Source of the DNA: Salminus brasiliensis
Taxonomy: Eukaryota > Chordata > Actinopteri > Characiformes > Bryconidae
Length of the DNA stretch: 64,000 bases
Assembly: GCF_030463535.1 (NCBI RefSeq)
Contig: NC_132879.1
Location: 43,944,970-44,008,969, forward strand
Reading direction: 5' to 3'
The first letter of the stretch is position 1; the number at the start of each line of letters is the position of its first letter. A program made the translations under genes and the position numbers. Below the pieces are notes generated by a model that was given only the letters and a program-made list of their open reading frames with translations, did not search any database and was not told the origin of the DNA. Positions 1 to 12,600 of the stretch are shown in pieces.

Positions 1-496
1 ACGTAACAACTGCTGACTCTGCACTTGCAGGGGTTTGAATGGGCTGCAGTAAGAACTAGGCAAGTCACTGGAAGCGCTCTGATGCGCAAAAAGCCCCCTG
101 TATTCATGTTTTAACGATGCCAGCACTTAGTTGAACTCAACGAAGCTCCAAGAAGCAGTACAACGCACTCTTAGCATGGTTCGGGACTTGAGACTCCTTG
201 AGTCCTTATTCAATTTAATGACAAACTGGGTTCAGCCAGTGAAGCCCAAGGAGCATTTTTGGATAAGCGCATGTTGAGTTCTCACTCGCATGGTGATGCT
301 ACCAATAGACACTTTTTGCCATGCAAGTGTGAGCAGATATTAACGCGCAATGAATCCAAAGACGAAGATGACATTGGCCGTTGTTAGGGAGATAGATGAG
401 ACTTATTGAACAACTATTAAAAAAGGCACACTGCTCTGAGCCCTTGGGTCGTGTCTACAGGCTAACCATCTTCTCATCTCCTCGTTTTGGATGCAG
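1..496 (+). other. igf1 intron 1, 3' part
   Basis: This stretch ends in the splice acceptor ATGCAG at 491-496, so it is read as the end of the intron after igf1 exon 1. The usual fish exon 1 (5' UTR and first residues of the signal peptide) was not found here and should lie upstream of the window. No other gene or recognisable repeat was seen. Confidence 0.7.
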
Positions 497-656
497 TGTA
501 CCATGCGCTGCATATCCTGCACCCACACCCTGTCGCTGGTGCTGTGCGTCCTGGCGCTGACTCCGGCGGTCGTGCAGGCGGGGCCCGAGACGCTGTGTGG
601 GGCGGAGCTAGTGGACACGCTGCAGTTTGTGTGTGGAGAAAGAGGCTTTTATTTCA
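497..656 (+). CDS. igf1: igf1 exon 2 (signal peptide and B domain)
   Basis: 160 bp after acceptor ATGCAG and before donor GTAAGT. It codes CTMRC through [10 protein letters not shown] and ends one base into the serine codon of FSK. The ATG at 491 overlaps the acceptor and is not the start codon. Confidence 0.95.
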
Positions 657-3600
657 GTAAGTGCACTTTTTATTTATTTATCACCTCCCCCCCACACACA
701 CTTCTTCTTACACCCCCTCCCTCCCCCAAAGCACTAATGGGCGCCTCATAAATAAATTCCTCGCTTTCCACTCACTTTCCAAAACTGCTTCCTCTTTCCT
801 CTTCCTCTGGTAAATGCTGGTAAATGTTGTATAGTGAGCGTCCCAGAATCAGTATAGCATGAAGAGCATCATACAATGGCAGGACACATTGCAGCCACTC
901 ATAACTCGTAACCCAAATGTTTGTCAGTCGTTTGGCCTGTGTGGTTCTAGAAAACACTTTAACTGATATAGATCTTTAACCTTATGTCCAGGTCCTCCAA
1001 ACGTCTTCACTGAAGAAGATGGCTCTATAAAGAATCGCTCACATATAAGTTCTTTTGTGCTCCCATAAGTGGTTCTTCAATGACGTCATTCCAAACCATA
1101 ACTAACTAATAACCAGAACAACCTGAGAACAAATGTGGAACCCTTTTGGTGATATATACAGTATATGTATATAGTTTTCCACTAACCCAAAAGCCCCTCA
1201 AACCAGCTGGGTTGGCATGGTTCTATAACAATGTCTTTCCTAAAGAACCCTTAAACACGCCTTTTATAATAAGGGTGTACTAAAATGGGATATTTGGCTC
1301 AAAACAATAGTGGAACCCTGGTGCTGCATACAGTCAGGTCTGTAAGTGTTGTAAATGTGCCTCTGGACACCAACTTAACACTTCTAACCAGGCAGAGACT
1401 ATTTAACCATTCAACTAGTTATTTAAACTAGTTATTTAAATAGCTCAAATTCAGATGTTTATTGTGTCATTGTTTCATATGTAATGTCAGTCTTTGCTAA
1501 AAATCCCTTGAAGAATCTCTTTCTTTAAAAAACCCTATCGTATTATTATTAGAGAGTGTATTGTGTTTAGACAAACATTTGGACAAAACGGGAGGAAATG
1601 TGCCTTTTTGTTTACTTAAAACAAAGATTCGTAGATCTCTGGGTGACATAACAGGAACAAAGAAGTAAAAACTAGAGTAGACTGATGCTTATGTTTAGAT
1701 TACCCTAATAAAGTAAGATACAGCTCAGCCTCCTGCAGAGTTTTGCTGAAAGCCTGAGGAGAGAGAAAGAAGCTGTAGCATTAAACATTCTCCAGTGTAA
1801 AGCAGAAAGCTACCCAAAGAAATCCTTTCAGCTTTGGTTCTAAAACATAAATCTCTCTTTTGAGATGGGGAAGGCTGGGGATGTACTAAGGTGATGAAGG
1901 ACTCAATGTGTGCTCTCCCACCCATTTTGGGACAGCTAAAGAGTGAGTCAGAACTGCCAGGCCTGGTGTAGTTTCGCTTTCAGTACTAAGGAGTGTCCAC
2001 CGGATCTAGGTAACCAATGGAAGTGGAAATGTAGAAATGATATATAACTCATCATGGACATGAATGTCATGGCAATATTGGGCTTCTATGATTTCTTTGA
2101 ACTGTTCTTTTTTTGGAGTAGAATATAACATTCATCTGTAATAGAAAATTTGCGAATGCGGACCACGCTAGCTGAGGCAAGAAGGAGAACTCGAGAAATT
2201 TGGGCTGGAGTTCTGGGGGGCTTTGAGCTGATGGGACCCGAAGCCAGACCCCCCTTTGCCAGGTAGAGGTTGAGTATGATTGGATGACGAGAAGGAGCAG
2301 GGGTGGTGGTGGGGTGCAAGTTTTCGTCACGAGAACGAGAAGGGAGAGGAGCGGTGTGTAGAAATGGAGGCGAGGAGTTTGGGCGTGGTCCTTTTCCCAA
2401 ACTTTCAGTTATTACATAACTCCATAATGTTAAACATAGAGTCACAATTTACATTTACAGCATTTAGCAGACACTTTCATCCAGAGTTACAAAAGTGCTT
2501 CGCTATTTACTCAAGAATAATCTAAGCTAGTTTGAATATACTAAAAATTCAAAGATACTTCTAAGCTTAGACACTACTAAACACAAGTCAATATAGAGAC
2601 CATAATGCTCTACACTTTGTCTAAGTACTCCAGTGAGCAACTCTGCTGTTCGAACACCCAGAGGAAGTTCCTTCCACCACTTTGGTGCCAGGACAGAAAA
2701 AAGCCTGGCTGCTTGTCTTCCTTGGAACTTAAGGGATGGTGGGTCAAGCCGAGCCATACTTGAAGCTATACTTGAACCACCTTTCATGTCTGTTTGGTAC
2801 ACCCGATATTTTCCAAGTTTAAACTTTCTAGCCATAGTGGTTCTTCATTATTTCAAATAGTACAATGGTACAAAGTTTCTCTGGCAGCTAAACAGTCCAG
2901 AGCATGTTGCTACCACCACCATGCTTAACAGTTGTTAATGTGTGTAGAGTCATATCTAAAGAGCAATATGAATGAAAATGAAACTTTATTTTATGTAGTA
3001 TTAAAGTGAAATGCTATGGGAAGAGGTTATCAGGTAGGCACCTCCCTTTGTCAGTGTTTTGCTGCATTAACACTTGAACTTTGTAACAACAAAAACCGGA
3101 CAACACAATGCACACCTGCACTACATTGATGTTACTCCACACTGGCCTTACTGGTGAATAAGGCTGTACCGAGCCTCACTGGCACCCACATACTGCCCAA
3201 ACTCTTCTCAAGAGAGACAGTGGAATCATAGAAATTCAGAGGAAACTAAAAGTAGTGTCAAAAGATTTCCCCAAGGTAGTTGGTACTGTCATGAACAACG
3301 AAGCGCACAGAACACCCAACTCACCAGCATTCCCTAAAATTAATCTTAAGAAATGGCCATGAGGGTATACTCTTAGATCAAAAGGGCAGGCACATAACAC
3401 CCCTAAGAGTGCATGTGCCCAGGTACACACACAACATGTATAAGGTGGGTGGGCTACAACAGCAGAAGGCAAAAAAATAGGGGACGTCTGGTTGATTTCA
3501 TTTAGCAACCAATTTGCTAGCCAATCCTTGGGGTAGCTATTCAAATTTCACATCCCATCTCAAATGGTGCATCAATTTTATTATTCTTACTATACAAGTA

Positions 3601-6600
3601 CGCTACAATTACTACACTATTTAAGTTGGAATGGGAAATCTGGCTAAGAAGCCATCGTCAGCTCATTTTTGAAACAAATGAGCTGACGATGGCTTCTTAG
3701 CCAGATTTCCCATTCCAACTTAAATGTAAACGTGTAAAATAATCACTTGTGGCTTTATTGGGCAATACCATATGGAGGCCCTGGTCAAACAAAGTTGACC
3801 ATGTACTTGGCATTCTGATGTTCAAACATTCAAACAAACAGACCTGTGCAAACTGTAGGACTCACAGGTTGTTGTCTCACAGGTGCTGCCACCTTCAGAT
3901 TGTTACACATTACTACAAATGTTGTCAGAAATAATTCCTTACACTCACAACAAACAAAAAACTGAAAAATGTAATGCTGAAGAAACTGCTTGCAGTATAA
4001 TTATAAAAGCATTGGCAGACTGCCAGCTGAAAGCAGAATAAATCTTGTCTGACTTAATCATTGCTTTAGTAGTTGCTCAGTGCTCAACATTTTTAAGCAC
4101 CTGATGATAAATTTATGAAGTGAATGAACTAAGGAGGTGCAAATGTTTGAGGCCACTATGTCGACACATGGCTTAATATTTTTGACAAGTGGATATACAC
4201 AGGTATTACAGAGATTAATTTCAGAGACCTAATGAAAAAGAAAAACAAAACTCTATGTAGTTCAAACTGAGAAGGGAAGTTACATTTCTGTCAACAGTGC
4301 TGGGGCTTTTGGTGGTAAAAAAAATGGGAGTTGGCCCGATCTTTTATGGCCTATCGATGACCAAGGGTTTGTTTTTGTCTGAGTTGGGTCCAAAGCAAAC
4401 ACATTTACGGTAATCTGAACTTTCTGTGAAATTGTTGCATCATTACCACATGCAGGAAAGAGTGGGCTAGGACTGGAGCACAAACTCCGGTAAAATAGCT
4501 GAAAGCCTCTAACTAATAACTAAACCAAGTCAAGAACCAACCATAAGCATGTGGCTGTCTGATATAGTCCTGACAGTCTGTGACTTAATCACTTATCATA
4601 ACCCAAGACTTTAGACTGCTTCAACACAAATCCCAAGTGTTAACACTTATCTCAAACTTTATTCACTCACAAGCTAAGCCCATTCCATTTGCAACCAAAT
4701 TCCGGCAAGTGCAAAATAAATATTTAGCAACCACAGTGTGGCTGCCAACAGTGGACAACCTCATTTTAAAAAATCAATTCTTTTTTTGTTTCCCAGTAGT
4801 TGACTACAAAGGTTTGAAGAGTACCCATCCCTAGCCTCCCATCCCTATCCCCTTAGCTAGCTATGCTGTTTTTCTCAAGAATTTATGCAATGGTTATTTG
4901 TCTAATGTAAATACTTTAACCCGATGTTTTACATTGAGATCATCTTTATAGTAAATTGTGGTCTTTAGGACCAATCACAGACAGGGGGAGGTCTCCAAAC
5001 AAACAATGCAGTAACTAGGACCTATCACAGTCAGGGGGAGGTCTCAGAAAGGATGTGGTCATTAGGCCCAGTCATGTCTTTGGAAAAGCACTGTGAGAAT
5101 CTGCTTGTATTCAGCCACATGAGCATTATTGAGGTTTTGTACTAAATTTAAGCTATTAGTTCTGGATTCATGTGGAACAATTGCAGAAAAGGGGTAGTGA
5201 TTAGGAAGAACTGCAGTCAGGTGGAAGTCTCAGAAAAACAACGTGGTCATTAGGACAAATCACAGTCAGGGGGTGGTCTTAAAACAAACAATGCAGCAAT
5301 CAGGACCAACCACAATCAGGGGGAGGTCTCAGAACAAACAATCTGGTCATAAGGACCAATCACAGTCAGGGGGACGTCTCAAAACAAAGTTTGTGGTTAT
5401 TAGGACCAATCTCCTACTTGGATTAGCGCTGTGAGAATCTGAATGCATTCAGCCACACATGCATTAGTAAGGCCATGTACTAAATTTGACTACATTTGAC
5501 TACACACTAGTTTTGGGGTTGTTCACCAACTCATCCAATGATCCCTCATCAATGCAGACCAGAATGCTGAGGCTCTTTATACCCCTCTAGCTGACACTTA
5601 GCATTGGCAAACCTGCACCTTAAAGTAGCTGAATTCACTAATTAGAAGCAGTGGTTGAAGATGCCATCACTATTTACCTATTATCTTGATACTAGCTTCA
5701 GTTATACAGCTGAAGAGGAGGAGGGTGAGCTGAAGTTACGTTCAGCTGCAGTGGAAAGCAAAGTGTAGAACCTCATTACTACTTTTATTCTAACGTGGGT
5801 ATGTGGTCAGTAAAAAGCCCCAGGTTATATAAATTATTACATATCATTGTTCCAAAAGTCTCCAAAAAGACAACTTAAAAGGAGAAGGAAAAAAACCCTT
5901 CTCCATTTAAAGTATTTTAGTTGAAGTCATTTTGGAGCATTTCTATAGGTCAATTCATCAATGTAAAGGACAAGTGGCAGATTTAAATGATGTCAGAAAG
6001 TGGACTATGGTAAAAGTACAATAGAGATACAAGGTTTTTGACAGTAGTGATATTGCAATAGCCTAATGCAATAGCACTACTGTTGGAGAATACAGTTTGC
6101 CTGCACTGGGTTGCACTGCACTCATTTTGCAGGCTTATTCAATGCCCCATGGCTACCACAGAAGCAGAGAGGAAATCTTAGGCTACCTATGGAAAAACAT
6201 CACTGAGGAAAAATGTTATAATATTCTTTCAAAGAAGAAAAAGAAAAACATTGATCCTGAAACGCAGATAAGGTAGACTAATCGCTGCAGTCTTAGTGGA
6301 AAGTATGTGTCTCATCTAACATGTGTCTATCTGGAGAATCCATTTTTGGCATATTCTCTTTCTTACACCTGGGAATGAGTGACAGCTTGGTTTGCTCTGT
6401 GGTCACCCCCTCCCAGCCCACGTTCCCCTTCAGTGTACTTTCTCTGCTTCTCACACATAAAGTCTTGCAAGCAACCTGCTATGTTGAATTTGGCAGGTCC
6501 ATCTGTCCATGAACACTAATGCAGTGATATTGGCCATACCGTACATGTACCAATCCGCTTGATTCATGTCAGAAAAGCAGTAGCTACTTGAGTTTCACGA

Positions 6601-9600
6601 GTCTCCTGTTAGGAAAAGAAAAGTGAAATACTACACTATTACTCTATTGAACAAAGTGTTTATTGAAAGAGAGCGCTGCTTTGAAGACAGAAGGGAGAAA
6701 GAGAGAGAGAGAAAGAGAGAGAGAGCATGAAAAGCAGAAGAGTAGGGAGGGAGAGATCCACGAAGTAGTCAGTTTTTCCAATTATTAGCCTGACCTAGAA
6801 ATTCTAAGCCATATTTGTAACATCTAAGCAAGCACGCTCATCTTAGATGGTCTGCTGTTTAAAGATGGGAAACAGGATGCTGGGAGGAGTATCAAGAAGA
6901 TACATCAAGATTTAGAAGATGTATGCGTGAGGGGAGGGTATGCTTTGGGATCTGCTCAAGACAACAAACCTGAGCTCTTTAATAAAAGGGCCTCCAGATT
7001 TTGAGATCCTTGAATTGATATTATTTCCTTCCATGGTCCTACATTCAATGGAACAACTACGAGCAACAACTCTAGATATGCATCTTCTTTTGAAAAGCAC
7101 AAAGAGGCAAAATGTAAAAAATTCCATTAATGTAGAAATGAAGGGTGACTTTTTCTTTATTGTTGTCAACAGCTCTGTTCATGACGAAGCACTGAGTGCT
7201 TCTTTTTCCAGCCTAGTTTGCCGTGATCTTGGAAGCGGCCACAGAAAGGAAGAGGAAACGTGTAAACAGCAAATCACCCACCCACTCACAGATTCGGCTC
7301 TTGTCCCAGAGCAGCAGGAGATTATGGGGGATTACAGGATGATTAGGATGCCCCCCTTGCCCCCCTTCCTTTTCCTAGCCATGCACTGGACTTGAGCAGA
7401 ATGCACCAAGCACTACATAAAGACCTCCTGTGTGCATCTCTTTGCTGTGAAAAAGGGGGAAGGTGTCATTTTCCCTGCTACACTCTGACTGTGCTTGAGT
7501 CATGGGGCGGTGAAGGGGGGAATTGAACAAAGAAGCGTCTCATCAAAGCCTGAGCCGTGGGTCCGCCAAGATGGGTAGCATAAGCCAGTGAAAACACCCA
7601 GACTTGGATTTTGTCCCCACTGTGTCGAAAGTCGTAATTGACAGTTAGTAGTCTCCATAAACTGAGCCACTAAACATGAAGCACTTGCTAAAGACTTTAT
7701 AACCTCCTAACGATGGTATTATTGGTTTGTTTGGTTGTCTCCGTATCTTTAGGACATGGTCCAATGCATTTGATCTACAATTGCCCCAAAGCCCTGGTTT
7801 CAAATTGCATAACGAATTTTGACAAAAAGATGTGCTTTCTTTTTTGGTGGGGGGAAGGGGGGAAGGCTTTGGCCTATAAAGTTTTTGCAATGCCAATGAT
7901 AAAGAGGTAGTTTCCAGGTCTATAGCAGTTTTGTGGTCCCAGATGCACCCTAAACTCGCTGACACTCCACAGGCAGTGTACCCGTGCCTGGTCCAAGAAT
8001 CCAGTGTTTTTTATTAACCGCAGCGAGGTAGTAAAAGTCAGCTCCTAACTGTGCCACTCTGGAAGAGGAATGGAGATGCCTTCGTCCAAGAGCCTCTTAG
8101 AACGGCACAGGCCGTGCGTAGTGCCCAGTCAGCAACGTCCCCGGCTACTGCATGTGATCACAGCCCACCCTTGGCCACCAGTAGCTGAGATTTGGCTCAG
8201 AGAGGAGCTTGACCCTGAAACAGGTTCAGTGGAGTAATGGTATGAAATATTTTGGCAGTGGTGCGCAGGCAACGAGCAGCAACTTTCAGAAGCCAACAAT
8301 GGTTCTTCTACGTCTGCTGCCCAACAGCACCACCAATCTGAAAGACTGCAAGTTTGCAAAAAGCTTTCTCCAAAGTCAGGAAATGAATAGTGCCTTCTAT
8401 TCTTTTGGATCTTTTGAACACTTTTGGAGCTGCCGGCTTATACAGGATAATCAAGCAGCTTGGAAAATAACACAATCTGCCTAGGACTGTCCGGGTGGCC
8501 AAGCAGATTCCCTGACTGACTGATACAGCAATTACAATGAATCAGCACACCAAAGTCCATACAGCACAACTGCACAAGAAAGTGAGCTTCCATCGGTAGA
8601 AACAGTATCTTCGCCAAGTGAGCCACTCAAAAAGTGGTGAATTTTTTGGAGTGGTAAAAGTGCATTGCAATTCATGATCATTTCGGTCCGTCGACAATTG
8701 GGGAGGAAAGCCGCCGTTATATCAGAAACCAATGTATATATAGAGAACTAATTTAAACAAGCGAGTGAAATTACAAGTAGCTGTCTATGAGTTCTTGTAA
8801 CTGACATTAAGTTACCCATCTCTTTCTACTAACTCTTCAGCAACTCATTTTTACTACAGAGCTTCAACTGCTTCAGCTTGACTGTCTTAGAAACCCTCTA
8901 GAATCCTCTCAAACAAATCAAATGTAAAAAAAAAGAGAGAGATGTTTAGTCAGACACATACAAAAGGATATGACTAATCAGCCTTACATGTCAGCATGCA
9001 AATACAAGAAAAATATCAAAACAAATCCATTCAATAATATTGTCTGTCATTACCTCAATTGACTGTGATTATAAGCATAAGGAGTCTTTTCTCAGTTTTG
9101 CTCCTGATGCTGCAACAATGGCCCATTGTTTACAGGCATTACAACAGTGATCCCTTGAAATGCAATCCCAAAAACCTCAGAGACCAATTTTACCTCATTA
9201 TAATCGCACTGGAAGAGTTGCTTGTAATGGTTGTTGTACATGTCAGGGCATGCACTGATTTTTCTCTTCTCTCTGCTTGGGTGGTAGAATTGTGTGACTT
9301 ACTTCGAGGAAAACAGCGGATGTTAATTTGGGAGACTTCCGATATGTTTGGAAAGTCATCCAGAAAGCAAATCTGCTGGCTCCTAAAAACCTGTCTGCAT
9401 GCGTAATCACAGACTTGGGCTTGAAACATCTCTTCCTTTTACAGCGCAGAACACAAAGAGCATTTGTTCAGCAAGGACAGATTGCTGAATTCTTTGCACT
9501 TTTTTTATACATATGCATTTGGAATCCACAGCTATGTATATGTGCAATTACATATCTGCATCATTGTGTATGGAAATAAATACTTGACATCATATGTATG

Positions 9601-12600
9601 TGTAAAACCAATTATTCACCATATACTGTATCTAGGACCAGTTGCCCTATTCAAATATCAACAGTATGTGGTCATTAAAAACCTACTGCAAATGAATGCA
9701 CAGTGGCCATGCTTCTCATCTATGAGGTCTCATTTGTCATCTGCCAAAAAAAACATTTCCATTCATTTATTTAATGATTCACTCGTCTTTGGGCACCCCC
9801 TCCGGACTCAAAGCAGTGCACCCAAGGGCCCTTCGGTCTGCGGGGATGCATCTGTTCACGAATGAGAGCACCTCTCTTTCCAAAACACTGTTGTCAGTAT
9901 ACAGCAAGTGCAGAGCAGAAGTTAATGCACTTTGTCAGCGCTGGCAGTCCAGTGAGCCAAGAGCTATTAACTCTGAAAGGGAAAGGCATTTCCTCCTTGT
10001 AAATGCCATATTAAATTATTATTATTTTATTTGGTAACAGGGAAAAGCCTAGCAGGGCTATATTGCTCTAGGTGTGCGGGGAATTGTAAGTGGATAGTGG
10101 GATATTTTATAAAGGCCACCGGGAGGGGGGTCGATGTGGTGGAGGTAGGGGGAGGACTAGGCAAGTACACCAAGTCACTGTGATGCTTCAAGGAGCCGTT
10201 ATACATTAATCCCTAAGTGACTGTGAGATTTGATAGTTTAGGAGGTCAATACATAAGACAATTCATATTCCTTTAAAGGATTTTGGAACATTGTAAACTG
10301 TGGTCCATGACAAATTAGCACAAGGACCACACTCATCCCATACAGTCACTGCATGTATTACATACAGCCTGCACAAAACAATACAGGCCTGCAACTGGAA
10401 ACTTCTGAACACTTGCAAATATTCACTCTCCATTATGGTTTTTTGGAAATGTGTTGCAAGGCAATTGAATTGCCACACGGTGTTTCTTCTCGAGTCAGCG
10501 GTTAGCGAGGTTGCCAGGTGCAGTCTGTAGTGCAGCACTGTTTCCTCTGCAGACTGAGCGAGCTCCTCCGGGGGCCTGCATTTGGCTTACCCAACATGGA
10601 GACTCAGTAAAAGATATCAGGTCGGAAACGGAAGAACGTGATATTCTCAACATTCGGGTGACTGTGACCTTTTTACGGGCTAGTGGCTGCCAAAAAAGTC
10701 TGCTCCTGCAAAGTGATACCTTGTAAATTTCACACTAGAGAAATCCGTGTCATTAACGCTGTCTGTATATCGGAATAATAAGAGCTATGGTCTGGCTGCT
10801 ATATCGAGCCATTATAGCACCCATGAACTGGACGCTTGCCATGGTTCACTACTGAAAGGTTCAGAGAAATGCAGCAATTGTTCTCCTATAGTTGGTACAA
10901 TTCCAGAATTAAAATTGATAAGGTGCATGACCTCACTACTAAAGCAGGATCACCCTTTCAAATTAATATGAGCATACCATTAAGATTACCAGGGGTGTGT
11001 CTTTTTATGGTTCTATGTTGAACTGCTCAAGGGGATTAAAGGAGATTCTATGTTCCCCCCCCCCCCCCCCATTTTGTCCAACAGGCAAGCCAACAGGTTA
11101 TGGCCCCCCATCACGGCGGACACATAATCGTGGTATTGTGGATGAATGCTGCTTCCAGAGCTGTGAGCTGCGACGTCTAGAGATGTACTGCGCACCAGTC
11201 AAATCTGGTAAAACGCCACGATCTCTACGAGCGCAACGACACACAGACGTCCCAAAAACGCCAAAGGTGAGCTTCATTTCATAAACACATTACATTACGT
11301 TCAATGCTTATGTTCAACTTTTTAAAGATTTCTTACTGTAAAGATAATATGAAGCTTGATGTCTGACCACTAGCTAGTTGAAACAATTTTGCAGTGAACA
11401 GTATTAGAGAATGAATGCAAAATCTAATGCAACACAGTTAAACTACAATTAAAATTGTTGCTTGTTAAAAGTAGGAAAGTAACTGTAAAAGGCCCTGTAT
11501 TCATCCATTCTTGGTAAAATTCACTAAAATGACCGCAGCATTAGTGATTTTTTACTTCTAGGTCATTTGAATAGTTAAATCATATATAGAAAATTGACAA
11601 TTATATCAATTCTAAGGAAAAACGTTTTTCTTTAGCATTGACAAGCTCATCGTGCTAACATGGTCAATCCTAAGTGTTTTAGTTTTCTTTTTCTTTGGAT
11701 TAAAGCAGCACTGTAGCTTGTCATGCTAACATGCTAAGACAACCCCCAGCTCCCAAAAATCTACAAATGTAAAAGAAACTGTTAATGAAAGCCAATAGCT
11801 TCTCATACTAACCTGTTCTGATCAACCTGATCTAATTGATCCTGTTCATGATTCCAAACTCTGGCAACTTTCTTCTTCTGCAGAAACCTGTATCTGGCCA
11901 TAGCCACCCATCTTGTAAGGTAGGCCATCCCTTATGAGAGAAAGGTGTGATCCACAGTTCACAGAATAGTTGAATTGGGCAAAAATGCAAACAAATGAAT
12001 GGCAGCTAAATGAGAACCATGTTAATTGGCTGCTATGAACCTGTATCCTGCAATTTCTGTGTTAGCATCCATGGCTCGTTTGACTATTCCTTGAAGCATG
12101 TATCGTTTTATCTGCGTTATCATTACCTGAGGCATGCCCTGCATGACTGTGACATTGCAAAACTGAATCTCTATCACTAGGGAACTGAATGTCCAACAAC
12201 TAAGCTCACCTCAAGCTTGGAAGGATGCCACTAGAACATTCTGCTGCAAGGACACGCTGTATCCCTTGCTCTCTCTGTCTCTCCCTCAACCCAAATGGGT
12301 GTCATCCATTTAAGTGTTTCCCCCAGTTCTTTTTACAGCCCCACTTTAAAAAGAAAACCATTAGCAGGAGAACTGGCTAAGTGGTTTTCGTGGTAGACCT
12401 GCAAGCACTCTCTTGTGGGCTCTGTCTTGCTCCCACATGTCATGCGCTAGAAGCTCGGTCTCATGTCACCTCCGATATCTGCACCCCGGCTTGAGAAGCA
12501 GAGGCTCACATGCCGCCTTACTCTTCCTCACTAGATTTTGGGCCTCGGCTTAGTCTGCGTGAATTATGCATATTAATCTTCCAGTGGCAAAGAAATTGCA

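Larger units (their letters stand above)
657..11084 (+). other. igf1 intron 2 (10.4 kb)
   Basis: Large intron inside the B-domain codons. It holds an AGAACC-type repeat (about 990-1340), a LINE 3' fragment (2449-2870), a perfect 50-bp hairpin (3619-3725), a 50-bp tandem repeat region (4958-5500), a transposon 3' fragment (5518-5655) and a GA microsatellite (6691-6726). The rest (about 6.7-11.0 kb) shows no gene or repeat that I recognise; a 151-codon open frame at 6940-7395 has no family resemblance and looks like chance. Confidence 0.85.

Noticed and set aside
2527..2835. A separate minus-strand gene
   Set aside because: It is the C-terminal tail of a LINE, matched by the clearer copy at 27763-28295.
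5193..5420. CRISPR-like array of 50-bp units
   Set aside because: Units are adjacent with no spacers, and the genome is a vertebrate one. It is a tandem repeat.
6940..7395. 151-codon plus-strand open frame in igf1 intron 2
   Set aside because: No domain, signal or repeat pattern is recognisable, an overlapping frame exists on the other strand, and it lies inside a spliced intron.
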